41,531 nucleotides of DNA, taken from Bacteroidota bacterium (lineage in GTDB: Bacteria > Bacteroidota > Bacteroidia > Chitinophagales > Saprospiraceae). Both the position numbers and the translations under genes were made by a program. Shown piece after piece: positions 24,685-32,644 of the stretch. The stretch is from assembly GCA_003045895.1 (NCBI GenBank), contig PZPC01000044.1, positions 1 to 41,531 on the forward strand, read 5' to 3'. The notes below the pieces were generated by a model, which ran no database searches, was not told where the DNA came from, and saw only the letters and a list, made by a program, of their open reading frames with translations. Position 1 is the stretch's first letter. Each line of letters begins with the position of its first letter.

Positions 24685-25263
24685 TTAGGGGATAGTCGGC
24701 AAAATTATGGTATTAATATTTGGCCCAGAGGTGCTTGCTCCAATAGCGTTTTTGAGTAGCATTTGCCATTGAGACAATGCCGTTGCAGCTTGCTCGGCTG
24801 TTGCATTAGGATTACTGTTTGTCCACCGTTGTAACTCTTGCGTTATCCGTGTACTATAACTCCCATGATTCCCTGTATGCCTACTTGTATGAACAGGAAA
24901 TCCATTCGACGGCATATTCATGTGAAATGGATCAACCCCATTAGGCAATAATGCGGGATTTGCTCTGGCTGCTTTTTGGACAAGGGGATTTTCCCAAATG
25001 GCTTGCGGAATAACATGGTGGGCAATATTGTCGGACGAATTTAAGGCAGGATATACATTTTTCCAAATACTTCGATAACTACTGCTGTTACTAAAAACGA
25101 CCCTTCCTCCAATCTCTCTCCATGCAAAGTGCCAAGTTTTATTCCCAATGAGAACTGCTTTTTTGATTACTCTTCCCGAAGTAACGATAAAGCCACCCGG
25201 CAAAGCCCCTAGAAAGCTTAAAACGGCATCAGCTCCATTTCCTTCTAGCGCATAAAAACCCCG
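24685..25263 (-). CDS. AHH nuclease toxin domain, 3' part of a frameshifted toxin gene
   Basis: This frame is open from 25263 but has no usable start codon: the first candidate is a TTG at 25203, inside a continuous protein sequence. It reads YALEGNGADAVLSFLGALPG, a pre-toxin-like linker, and continues into the AHH nuclease domain: AHH in SSDNIAHHVIPQAIW, then NMPSNGFPVHTSRHTGNHGSY with the later histidines. AHH domains are HNH-like nucleases at the C-terminus of polymorphic toxins. The upstream reading frame ends in GLGAPFDAINGVF exactly where this begins, so both are pieces of one gene. In a restored 768-residue protein the AHH residues would be 657-659. Composition is AT-rich. Confidence 0.78.
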   Translation of the reverse strand, partial: RGFYALEGNGADAVLSFLGALPGGFIVTSGRVIKKAVLIGNKTWHFAWREIGGRVVFSNSSSYRSIWKNVYPALNSSDNIAHHVIPQAIWENPLVQKAARANPALLPNGVDPFHMNMPSNGFPVHTSRHTGNHGSYSTRITQELQRWTNSNPNATAEQAATALSQWQMLLKNAIGASTSGPNINTIILPTIP

Positions 25264-26990
25264 TTAATAGCATCAAATGGCGCTCCAAGTCCTTCTACTA
25301 ATCCGCCAATATCGAGCAATGTATGGACACCGCCACTTAAAAGGTTATATTCTGCACTAAGTCGTATTCTTAAATCTGACCAATCAGGATGGGCTAACTT
25401 TATAAAGGCCATTTCATCTCCGACCATTTCTCTGTAAGGAATAATATCAGATGTATCGTTCCACCCATCAAAATTTTCTATGAATTCAATATTAGGGCAA
25501 CAGGCATTTTCACTCCATATTGTGTAATTAGTAGGTGAATCCAAATTGTTAATTACATCACCCATGGCCGCAAGAATGGAAATATTACTTGCAGTTATTG
25601 CTGTTTCCGAATCCTCATGCTCCCCCAAAAACGCCAACACTTCCTCCGCTACACTCTCTTCAAGCTTTGCATCAATTCCAATCGCCTGGTTTACCAACCA
25701 TACGTAGACCTCGGGGGGCAGATTGAGCTGATCCTGAACTGCATTGACAGCCTTCATGCGGGTAGCAAAAGCAGTAAAATTAAGTGTGGTGTTGCCTCCC
25801 AGGTAACTGGCCACGTAGAGTTGAAACAAGCCGCGGTCATTGGGCGCTATTTCACCAGCTAGCTCCAATAGCTCGGGGAAATTTTGAAAAAGGTACAGCC
25901 ACACATCGGGCGAAAGACTGGTGTATCCGATATGCTCGATGGCGGTTAACAGCGCGGAGCAGTCAGCTGCGTTTAGGTTCCCTGGGTTACTGACTACTAC
26001 ATCTGGCGAAGTTAGGGAAGCACAGTTGGCTATCAGGCGATCCAGTAGCGCATTTCCCTGATTGGCGGTGCCTGTACCACCGCCAGGTCTTGTGCCGCCG
26101 GTTGAAGTAATTATATCTCCACCCGGTATCCATCCACCGGGAATGTCACCAGCGTTGCCGGAATACCCGCCGGGGCATTCCCAGGAATAGGTGTGCACGA
26201 TTTCTAAACCATTACAATTCCGGTCTTCCACTTCGTCCGGTTGAAAGGCATAAGGCAGACAAGTGGTGTAGGTTATGGTACAAGTACTGCGGTCCGTAAC
26301 GGTATCGCTGACCAAGGGATCGTCATAATCATCCCAGATCTGCCACCAAGATTCGTTGCGAAAATCAAAAACTTTGGTGTCAAAGTAGAGAAAATTGAAG
26401 AGCGTAGCGAAGGTATTATCGGTAGCTGCCGCCAGGTCGTCGAGCAAGGTAGCCATGCCTGCCCGCGTAGTAGTCAGGTAATAATAGCCAATGCGTGCCA
26501 CACCTGCTTCGGCATAGAAACCATCGTCGGCATTGGGAATGGCTACAATGATGGTGTGCACATTTTCACTCGCCAGGGTGGCAAAGGGAATTACGACGAT
26601 ATTGCCGTTTTCACTCGCTGTTTCAAAGGCTTCGGCACGACGCCACAACGGATAGCCTACATTGGGTAAAATGTCTTTCACATAATCAAGTTTGCCGTTT
26701 TTGATGAGGAAATCGAGGTACACTGCTTCTACCTCATCGGGCAAGGCGCCACCGAGGCCACCCGGCAGGGTAGTCAGATTTGGATTGGCTTGCTCGATGA
26801 AATCGTAGTCGAAAAAATTAATTACCTCGGGATTGGTCAGCCCGTTCAGGAGGACTTCTTTGTTTGTTTCAAGTTCAGGCAAATTAGGAACTTGAACGTC
26901 CTCCATTTCATCCTTCTTACAGCAAGTAAGTGGGAACAGCATTCCCGTTAGGAGTAGCGCAACGGCTACCCGCATCCATGAGTTTTTCAT
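25245..26990 (-). CDS. Lipoprotein N-terminal part of a polymorphic toxin
   Basis: A 581-residue reading frame starting at the ATG at 26990. A lipoprotein-type signal (MRVAVALLLTGMLFPLTCC) is followed by an acidic spacer, a globular region without a family that I recognise, and a Gly/Pro/Thr-rich linker at about residues 290-325 (GGTRPGGGTGTANQG). A helical region follows, then LLDIGGLVEGLGAPFDAINGVF, which resembles pre-toxin linkers of Bacteroidota toxins. The frame ends two codons later at a stop created by a one-base difference. The first two thirds are GC-rich like the chromosome; from about 25650 the codons become AT-rich. No secretion-system fusion domain (Rhs, VgrG, T9SS tail) is visible. 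Confidence 0.75.
   Translation of the reverse strand: MKNSWMRVAVALLLTGMLFPLTCCKKDEMEDVQVPNLPELETNKEVLLNGLTNPEVINFFDYDFIEQANPNLTTLPGGLGGALPDEVEAVYLDFLIKNGKLDYVKDILPNVGYPLWRRAEAFETASENGNIVVIPFATLASENVHTIIVAIPNADDGFYAEAGVARIGYYYLTTTRAGMATLLDDLAAATDNTFATLFNFLYFDTKVFDFRNESWWQIWDDYDDPLVSDTVTDRSTCTITYTTCLPYAFQPDEVEDRNCNGLEIVHTYSWECPGGYSGNAGDIPGGWIPGGDIITSTGGTRPGGGTGTANQGNALLDRLIANCASLTSPDVVVSNPGNLNAADCSALLTAIEHIGYTSLSPDVWLYLFQNFPELLELAGEIAPNDRGLFQLYVASYLGGNTTLNFTAFATRMKAVNAVQDQLNLPPEVYVWLVNQAIGIDAKLEESVAEEVLAFLGEHEDSETAITASNISILAAMGDVINNLDSPTNYTIWSENACCPNIEFIENFDGWNDTSDIIPYREMVGDEMAFIKLAHPDWSDLRIRLSAEYNLLSGGVHTLLDIGGLVEGLGAPFDAINGVFMR
25254..25262 (-). other. Frameshift site in the toxin gene (G4T5 run)
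   Basis: On the minus strand the run GGGGTTTTT stands where the lipoprotein frame (ending GVF, Met, Arg, stop) passes into the AHH frame (Tyr-Ala-Leu-Glu-Gly). One extra T or G, or a -1 ribosomal slip on the T-run, would join them. The heptamer GGTTTTT is not a canonical X XXY YYZ slippery site. An assembly error, a true inactivating mutation, phase variation or programmed slippage are all possible. Confidence 0.8.
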
Positions 26991-27179
26991 CCTTGATAAA
27001 TTTTCTGTGTGTAAGAAAGCGGTTTATTGGCTGCTATTAGGAGCATGCCGGTGTGAATGCTGATGGAAAGCGCGTTGTTCCTTAGCAGATGCCCTGCAAT
27101 TGCCGCCCAAAGCATTGTTTGAGTTGGAGTGGGAGCGAAAGCCATAGCCTAACCCAACCGTAGAAGCACGCCCCACCCC

Positions 27180-27815
27180 TCACTCCCGCACCCGCTGGCC
27201 CACCACCTCCAACAGTTCGCTGATCATCATGGCGGTTGCGCCCCAGACGACGTGTTCGCCGACGGAGAAATAGGGTACCTGGCGGAGGAGCAGCTGTTCG
27301 GTGAGTCGGAGGTCGGTGAAGCGGCGGTTGCGCACGTCGAGCAATTCCGTGAAGGGTACCTCGAGTACGGCCTGGACTTCCTGTGGCTGCGGCCGGAAAT
27401 CGGGGGTGTGGTCGATGAAGCCGACGTAGGGTTGCACCAGGAAATTACTCACGGGGATGTACAGCTCGGTGAGGGCGCCCAGCAGCTTCACCTTCTGCCG
27501 GGGTACGCCCACCTCTTCTTCGGCTTCGCGTAGGGCGGTGGCCTGGAGGTCGGCATCGGTGCGGTCGCGTTTACCGCCGGGAAAGCTGATCTGGCCGCCG
27601 TGGCGGTCGTTGGGGTTGTCGTTGTTGCGTTGGATGAGGGTGAGGTGCCAGCGGTCGGCTTTGGGGAAAAACAAAGCCAGCACGCCCGCCTGGCGGGCAT
27701 TTTCCGGTGGCGTCTGCGCGTTTTGCCGCACCACGTGGGCCATTTTATACTGGGCCGCCTGCCCCGGCAAGGGTTGCCGCAGTTTGGCTTCGAGCTGGTC
27801 GATAAAGGTCCGCAT
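27180..27815 (-). CDS. NUDIX hydrolase, coenzyme A pyrophosphatase type
   Basis: A 211-residue NUDIX protein. The Nudix box is complete (GGKRDRTDADLQATALREAEEEVG, about residues 79-102), preceded by the HGGQISFPGG block that marks the CoA diphosphatase / NudL subgroup. That subgroup hydrolyses CoA and derivatives to phosphopantetheine and 3',5'-ADP. The gene stands alone between the toxin locus and hemD. Its 3' end is 189 bases from the toxin ATG on the same strand; that gap holds nothing I recognise. Confidence 0.88.
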   Translation of the reverse strand: MRTFIDQLEAKLRQPLPGQAAQYKMAHVVRQNAQTPPENARQAGVLALFFPKADRWHLTLIQRNNDNPNDRHGGQISFPGGKRDRTDADLQATALREAEEEVGVPRQKVKLLGALTELYIPVSNFLVQPYVGFIDHTPDFRPQPQEVQAVLEVPFTELLDVRNRRFTDLRLTEQLLLRQVPYFSVGEHVVWGATAMMISELLEVVGQRVRE

Positions 27816-27851
27816 AGCTATTTATGAGTAAGTTACGAGACAAGATAAGCT

Positions 27852-27887
27852 AAAAACGCCCTTAGCACCGGCGGGTACTAAGGGCGT
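27852..27887 (-). terminator. Intrinsic terminator after hemD
   Basis: ACGCCCTTAG (27856-27865) and CTAAGGGCGT (27878-27887) form a perfect ten-base stem with a twelve-base loop. On the minus strand it is followed by TTTTT (27856-27852). It lies 32 bases after the hemD stop. Confidence 0.8.
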
Positions 27888-27919
27888 CTGTTAAACTTAT
27901 TCCCCCGGCAACCTGGTTG

Positions 27920-28702
27920 TTATACCTGGTCGGGGTTGGATTGTTCCAGATAAATCTCCAGGGCCCGGGTCATGGAAGGAACCTCCGGTGGCTCCACCTG
28001 GATGTTCACCTGTAAGCCGTGTTCTTCTACTGCTTTCAGGGTGCTGTTTCCGAAGATCGCCAGGCGGGTATCTTTTTGCTTAAAGTCTGGAAAATTCTCG
28101 TAGAGAGAAGTGATTCCCAGGGGGCTGAAAAATACCAGGATGTCGTAGGTAACGTCGCTGAGATCGGACAGATCACTGCTGACCGTTTTGTACATCATGG
28201 CATCCTGCCAGTTGAGTTTCATTTCGGTCAAGTAAGCGGATACGTCCTTGGCGCCCAAATTGGAACAAGGAAGGAGAAACTTCTCATCCTTGTTTTTCTT
28301 CAGCGCGACGGCCAGGTCCTGAATATTTCTTTTGCCAAAAAAAACTTTGCGTTTTCGATAAACAATAAACTTCTGGAGGTAATTGGCAATCGCCTCGGTC
28401 ATGCAGAAGTATTTGGTATCTTGAGACATGGCGATTCGCATGTCTTCACAAACGCGGAAGAAATGATCAACTGCGTTTTTGGCGGTAAAAATAACGGCGG
28501 TAAATTCGTCGGGACGGACGCGTTGCTTTCTAAATTCCTTTGCCTCCAGACCTTCTACGTGTATGAACGGGCGCCAATCAATTTGCAGATTGTACTTCTT
28601 TTCCAGGTCATAGTAAGGCGATCTTTCCGGCTTCGGTTGGGAAACAAGAATACTTTTTACTCGCTTATACTTTTCCTCCATCACTTTGACGTTTGCAACC
28701 AT
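27920..28702 (-). CDS. hemD: Uroporphyrinogen-III synthase
   Basis: Closes and inverts ring D of hydroxymethylbilane to make uroporphyrinogen III for heme and related tetrapyrroles. The 260-residue product shows the two-domain HemD pattern: VKSILVSQPKP at the start, FTAVIFTAKNAVDHFF, the mid-hinge FLLPCSNLGAKDVSAYL, and DILVFFSPLGITSLYENFP followed by LAIFGNSTLKAVEEHG. It lies 34 bases after a DUF4271 gene, a pairing common in Bacteroidota. The second ATG at 28681 is an alternative start. Confidence 0.88.
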   Translation of the reverse strand: MVANVKVMEEKYKRVKSILVSQPKPERSPYYDLEKKYNLQIDWRPFIHVEGLEAKEFRKQRVRPDEFTAVIFTAKNAVDHFFRVCEDMRIAMSQDTKYFCMTEAIANYLQKFIVYRKRKVFFGKRNIQDLAVALKKNKDEKFLLPCSNLGAKDVSAYLTEMKLNWQDAMMYKTVSSDLSDLSDVTYDILVFFSPLGITSLYENFPDFKQKDTRLAIFGNSTLKAVEEHGLQVNIQVEPPEVPSMTRALEIYLEQSNPDQV

Positions 28703-28736
28703 GCACGAGGATTTATTTTAAATAATAATCCTGCCT

Positions 28737-29669
28737 TTAATATGTTGTCAATAATTTGTACAAGCACAGGGCCGGACCTATTTCAACTGCGCAAATATAC
28801 GACAAAAAGTGAAACAGATAGTTGAAAATAAATCGGTTGGCGATGAATAATCCACGTAAACTGCGCAAAACGTAGGTGGCAACTACCAGTCCGGCTACGC
28901 CGTAAATCACCCAACGGTGCCATTCCGGGGGCGCATAGGCCAGGAGCACGGAGCCCCCCGTCAGGAACAACCCCAGTACCATGGCAAAAGCCATGATGGT
29001 AAAACTATAACGCCGGGCTTCTTTGGCCACCGGGAAAATATAGCCCATGAGGGCCAAAACCAGGTGTTTGGCCACAAAAAGCACCATAATAGCCAAGGTC
29101 GTACTGACGTATTGGCGCCAGAAGCTTCCTCGGGGAGCGTGCCCAAAATGTTGTAGGGTAAGGATAATAAACAAGCCGGCACTGAGAAAAAAAACGATGT
29201 AGGTAATAATAAAACTACCAATCGCGCCCGCCTCCCGTTCCCGGTACAGCTGGGTGAGTAAATTGTCATTGAAAAGCCCCCGGTAAGCCTTGGCGTAAAG
29301 GCTGCGAAAAAAAATGAGGGTAAGGGTGGCAACGGTGAGCAAACCCAGGGTAATGAGCAGTAAAGTGCCCTGGATGGGGGTAGGCAAGGGAGCGCCCTCG
29401 ACCGGCAGCTCCGCCGCCGGGTTCTTACTGGTAATTTCCACCTCCGGGTTGTCCGCACCAATTGCGGGCGTGTGCTCAACTCCTGGTTGGAGCCGGGGTT
29501 GCAAATCGAAGGGATTGCCCGGCGTAGCGGTCGGATTTGTTGCCGGCGCTGTTACCGCAGCAGCTTCCGCACCCAGGCGCGGCGTCAGCTCAAAAGGGTT
29601 GCCTGCGTTTTGCCCGGTCAGGGAAAACACACCTAGGAAAGCCACGAAAAAAAGTTGAAATACCCGCAT
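28737..29669 (-). CDS. DUF4271 membrane protein
   Basis: A 310-residue protein with a signal peptide (MRVFQLFFVAFLGVFSLTGQ), then a low-complexity exported segment with two copies of a nine-residue motif (NPFELTPRL at about 25 and NPFDLQPRL at about 52). A membrane domain with about six to seven helices follows from residue 105 on and matches DUF4271. The function is unknown; the family is usually encoded next to hemD, as here. A -7 box lies about 38 bases upstream. Confidence 0.82.
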   Translation of the reverse strand: MRVFQLFFVAFLGVFSLTGQNAGNPFELTPRLGAEAAAVTAPATNPTATPGNPFDLQPRLQPGVEHTPAIGADNPEVEITSKNPAAELPVEGAPLPTPIQGTLLLITLGLLTVATLTLIFFRSLYAKAYRGLFNDNLLTQLYREREAGAIGSFIITYIVFFLSAGLFIILTLQHFGHAPRGSFWRQYVSTTLAIMVLFVAKHLVLALMGYIFPVAKEARRYSFTIMAFAMVLGLFLTGGSVLLAYAPPEWHRWVIYGVAGLVVATYVLRSLRGLFIANRFIFNYLFHFLSYICAVEIGPALCLYKLLTTY

Positions 29670-29706
29670 TTAAAGGACAAATTAATTCCTGGTAGTGGGG
29701 CAAAAA

Positions 29707-29714
29707 CAAATTTA
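29707..29714 (-). promoter_or_regulatory. -7 box for the DUF4271-hemD operon
   Basis: TAAATTTG on the minus strand, 37 bases upstream of the ATG at 29669, matches TAnnTTTG. The nearest TTTG upstream is only 13 bases away, so the -33 element is unclear. Confidence 0.45.
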
Positions 29715-29843
29715 CCTTTTCTTAAGCCAAATGATTAGATAAGGCTCTTAAAATGAATCGTTTACTTATCGAATCCTTAGGCAAAAGGTAAATTATTATT
29801 TTTTAATGCCCTTTACAAACAAAGGTAAAACAATTCCAGCTAC

Positions 29844-31121
29844 CTAGCGCCGATTCCGCGACGAAGGACGATTCCTGTTTCCGCCACGGCTGCTGCCCCC
29901 ACCGCCGCCACCGTTGGCTGACGGACGCCGGCCACCGCGTTGGTCCTGGGATTTATCGGTACTGGCCGGCGGATCCTGGGTGCCATCATCGGGAAAGGGA
30001 TGCCCTTCGATGACCGGGATTTGCTGGCCAATTAATTTTTGAATATCGCGCAGGTAGGCTCTTTCCTCCGAATCGCAAAACGACAGGGCTATGCCACTGG
30101 CTTTGGCCCGACCCGTACGACCGATCCGGTGCACGTAGGTTTCGGGAATATTGGGCAGCTCGTAATTGATGACGTGAGAAAGGCTGTCTACATCAATCCC
30201 CCGGGCCGCAATATCGGTAGCGACCAGCACCTGGATGACGCCGTCCTTGAAGTTGCCGAGTGCTCGTTGGCGGGCACCTTGCGACTTGTTGCCGTGGATA
30301 GCGGCCGACTCAATGCCAGCTTTATCCAATATCTTGACCACCTTGTCCGAACCGTGTTTGGTACGGGCAAAGACCAGTGCCGAAGTCACGTTCTCGGTGT
30401 TCAACAGGTGCAGCAGCAGGTTGGGTTTCATCTTTTTGGAGACGAAATAGACCCCCTGATCCACCCGTTCGGCCGTCGTTTGCTCGGGTTGTACCGTCAC
30501 CTGCTCGGGATCGCCGAGGAGCTTGCGCGACAGGCTGACGATCTCTGGCGACATGGTGGCCGAAAAGAACAACGACTGCCGGTCGTGGGGTAATTTGGCA
30601 ATAATTTTCTTGATGTCGTGGATAAAGCCCATGTCGAGCATGCGGTCGGCTTCGTCCAGTACAGAAAACTCCACGTCGCGCAGCGAAATGTAGCCTTGTT
30701 GCATCAGGTCGAGCAAACGACCAGGCGTAGCCACCAACACATCCACCCCCTGGCGCAGGGCCGTGGTTTGGGCTCCCTGCTTCACTCCGCCGAAAATGAC
30801 GGTGTTGCGGATGCCGGTATGTTTTCCGTAAGCGGTAAAGCTGTCGGCAATCTGAATGGCCAGTTCGCGGGTAGGCGCTACCACGAGGGCACGAATTCTA
30901 CGCGGCCCATTGTTGCGCTCCCGGTCGAGGTAAAGCTGTTGCAAAATGGGGATGGCAAAAGAAGCCGTCTTCCCCGTACCGGTTTGCGCACAACCCAACA
31001 AATCTTTTCCGCGCAATAAAATGGGGATGGATTGTTCCTGGATGGGAGTGGGGTGTGTGTAACCCTCGGCCTGCAGCGCCCGCAAGATGGGCTCAATAAT
31101 TCCTAAATCTTTGAAAGTCAT
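29844..31121 (-). CDS. DEAD-box RNA helicase (RhlE type)
   Basis: ATP-dependent RNA helicase of 425 residues. The motifs appear in order: Q motif [13 protein letters not shown], motif I AQTGTGKT, Ia PTRELAIQ, Ib [30 protein letters not shown], then the RecA-like second domain with [10 protein letters not shown] and HRIGRTGRA. The C-terminal tail is Gly/Arg/Ser/Asn-rich ([19 protein letters not shown]), an RNA-binding extension common in RhlE-like proteins of Bacteroidota, used in ribosome assembly or RNA decay, often at low temperature. A consensus -7 box lies just upstream. Confidence 0.93.
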   Translation of the reverse strand: MTFKDLGIIEPILRALQAEGYTHPTPIQEQSIPILLRGKDLLGCAQTGTGKTASFAIPILQQLYLDRERNNGPRRIRALVVAPTRELAIQIADSFTAYGKHTGIRNTVIFGGVKQGAQTTALRQGVDVLVATPGRLLDLMQQGYISLRDVEFSVLDEADRMLDMGFIHDIKKIIAKLPHDRQSLFFSATMSPEIVSLSRKLLGDPEQVTVQPEQTTAERVDQGVYFVSKKMKPNLLLHLLNTENVTSALVFARTKHGSDKVVKILDKAGIESAAIHGNKSQGARQRALGNFKDGVIQVLVATDIAARGIDVDSLSHVINYELPNIPETYVHRIGRTGRAKASGIALSFCDSEERAYLRDIQKLIGQQIPVIEGHPFPDDGTQDPPASTDKSQDQRGGRRPSANGGGGGGSSRGGNRNRPSSRNRR

Positions 31122-31141
31122 ATTTTTCGCTATAGAGGGCG

Positions 31142-31149
31142 CAAAGGTA
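31142..31149 (-). promoter_or_regulatory. -7 box for the DEAD-box helicase gene
   Basis: TACCTTTG on the minus strand, 20 bases upstream of the ATG at 31121. No good -33 TTG is seen at 19-21 bases. A 12-bp palindrome CAACTTAAGTTG lies further upstream at 31206-31217. Confidence 0.5.
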
Positions 31150-31244
31150 AGTTGAATTGTTGGATAATTTTTCTTTTATCCTTTTTAGACAGAACAAGCC
31201 CAGCCCAACTTAAGTTGCCTGGCCGGTATCCGTACGAAGACGGG

Positions 31245-32432
31245 TCAGGCTTTTTGCCGTCCTTTAAAAAAGACCCAAAAGGCCAGCGCAACCACGATTC
31301 CCACGCAGGTAGGCAATAGCCAGATGGCCGGCCAATTGTGGGTGCCGTCGGCCAGCGTAAAATAACTGACCGATTCTCCCGCGATGGAAGACCCAACGAA
31401 TACGCCCAAACCCAGCGTGAGCAGCGAGTAAAAACCCTGCCCCGTGCTGCGCAGGTGCACCGGCACCCGCATGTCCAGATAAATCTGGGCCGAGAGCATG
31501 GAAAAGATGTAGGCCAATCCGTGCAGGCTGATGCCCGCGATGAACCACCACTCGGAGTGGAGATAAACGCCCAGGATAAGCAGGCCGTAACGCAAGCCCC
31601 AGGCCAGCAAGCCCACAAAGACGATGGTCTTGAGCCGCCAACGGTGAAAAAACCACGGCAGGGCCAACATGAAGATGATTTCGGTGACCTGCCCCAGGGC
31701 CATTTTGCCCGCCGCATTGCTGACCCCCTGCTCGTTGAGAAAAGAATTGACAAAACTGTAGTAATAAGCCGACGGTATACAGATGAAGGCAATGCTGATG
31801 ATCATCACCACCAGGGAGGGGTCGCGCAGCAATTGCTGGACTTCTGGTCCGCGCAGGGTCTGCCACAGGTTGCTGCTCTGCTTTTGGGGCGGGGTATGCG
31901 GCAAGGTGAGGCAGTATACCCCCTGCAACAGGGAACCCACCGCGGCAATCTGCAGTGGCAGCGCCTGGTCTTCGACCCGCAACCAACCGATCACCAGGCC
32001 CACCAACACCCAGGCTACCGTGCCCCATACCCGGATTCGGGGAAAATTGCGCTTGATATCCGTCAGGTGGTGAAAACACAGGGCGTTAGACAGGCTGAAC
32101 GTCGGTAGGTAACACATCACGTACACCAGCATGACGGGATAAAACCAGCTGAAAGTGGTCAGAAACGAAAGGATAAAGAGCAGCCCTCCCCCCACCAGGT
32201 GCAGCAGGCTGAGCAACTTCTCGATGGCAAAAAAACGATCCGCCAACAGTCCCACCAGGAAGGGCGTGATGGTGGCGGCGATGGCGGTGGTGCCGTAGAT
32301 CATCCCTACTTCACGGCCACTGAAGCCCAGCGTTTGTTGCAAATAAGTGCCCGCCGTTACGAACCAACTGCCCCAAATGAGGAACTGTAAAAACTGCAGC
32401 ACGGCCAGCCGGGGGTAGAGATTTTTAATCAT
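31245..32432 (-). CDS. MFS transporter, nucleoside permease (NupG-like)
   Basis: Twelve-helix major facilitator protein of 395 residues starting at the ATG at 32432. The opening LAVLQFLQFLIWGSWFVTAGTYLQQTLGFSG, then IGTT-like YGTTAIAATITPFLVGLLADRFF, and the middle FPRIRVWGTVAWVLVGLVIG are typical of the nucleoside:H+ symporter (NupG/XapB) group. It probably imports nucleosides, which fits the presence of PNP and PsuK/PsuG elsewhere in the window, although it is not linked to them. The upstream extension to 32516 has no family support. Confidence 0.85.
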   Translation of the reverse strand: MIKNLYPRLAVLQFLQFLIWGSWFVTAGTYLQQTLGFSGREVGMIYGTTAIAATITPFLVGLLADRFFAIEKLLSLLHLVGGGLLFILSFLTTFSWFYPVMLVYVMCYLPTFSLSNALCFHHLTDIKRNFPRIRVWGTVAWVLVGLVIGWLRVEDQALPLQIAAVGSLLQGVYCLTLPHTPPQKQSSNLWQTLRGPEVQQLLRDPSLVVMIISIAFICIPSAYYYSFVNSFLNEQGVSNAAGKMALGQVTEIIFMLALPWFFHRWRLKTIVFVGLLAWGLRYGLLILGVYLHSEWWFIAGISLHGLAYIFSMLSAQIYLDMRVPVHLRSTGQGFYSLLTLGLGVFVGSSIAGESVSYFTLADGTHNWPAIWLLPTCVGIVVALAFWVFFKGRQKA

Positions 32433-32524
32433 CCGCAAAGATAGGTATTCACCCGGCGAATCGGAAAGTGAATTGCGGCCAACTTCGGAGCAGAAAAGCG
32501 GACAGCCCAGCCCCACCAGCGGCA

Positions 32525-32581
32525 GGACGGTGTCCCGAACGGGACGGTGTCCCGAACTTTGGACGGTTCCAAAGTTCGGGA
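32525..32581. repeat. Tandem 17-bp repeat fused to a 14-bp inverted repeat
   Basis: GGACGGTGTCCCGAAC occurs at 32525-32540 and again at 32542-32557. The second copy runs into a perfect hairpin with arms TCCCGAACTTTGGA (32550-32563) and its complement (32568-32581), loop CGGT. It lies between the peptidase gene stop and the permease start, and may terminate the former, although no T-run follows. It looks like a dispersed repeat rather than a simple terminator. Confidence 0.6.
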
Positions 32582-32644
32582 TGACGCCAGTTCGGCCTAT
32601 TCGTCTGGTGCTGTTGCGCTATTCCTGAGGGCATTTTCTGCCCC

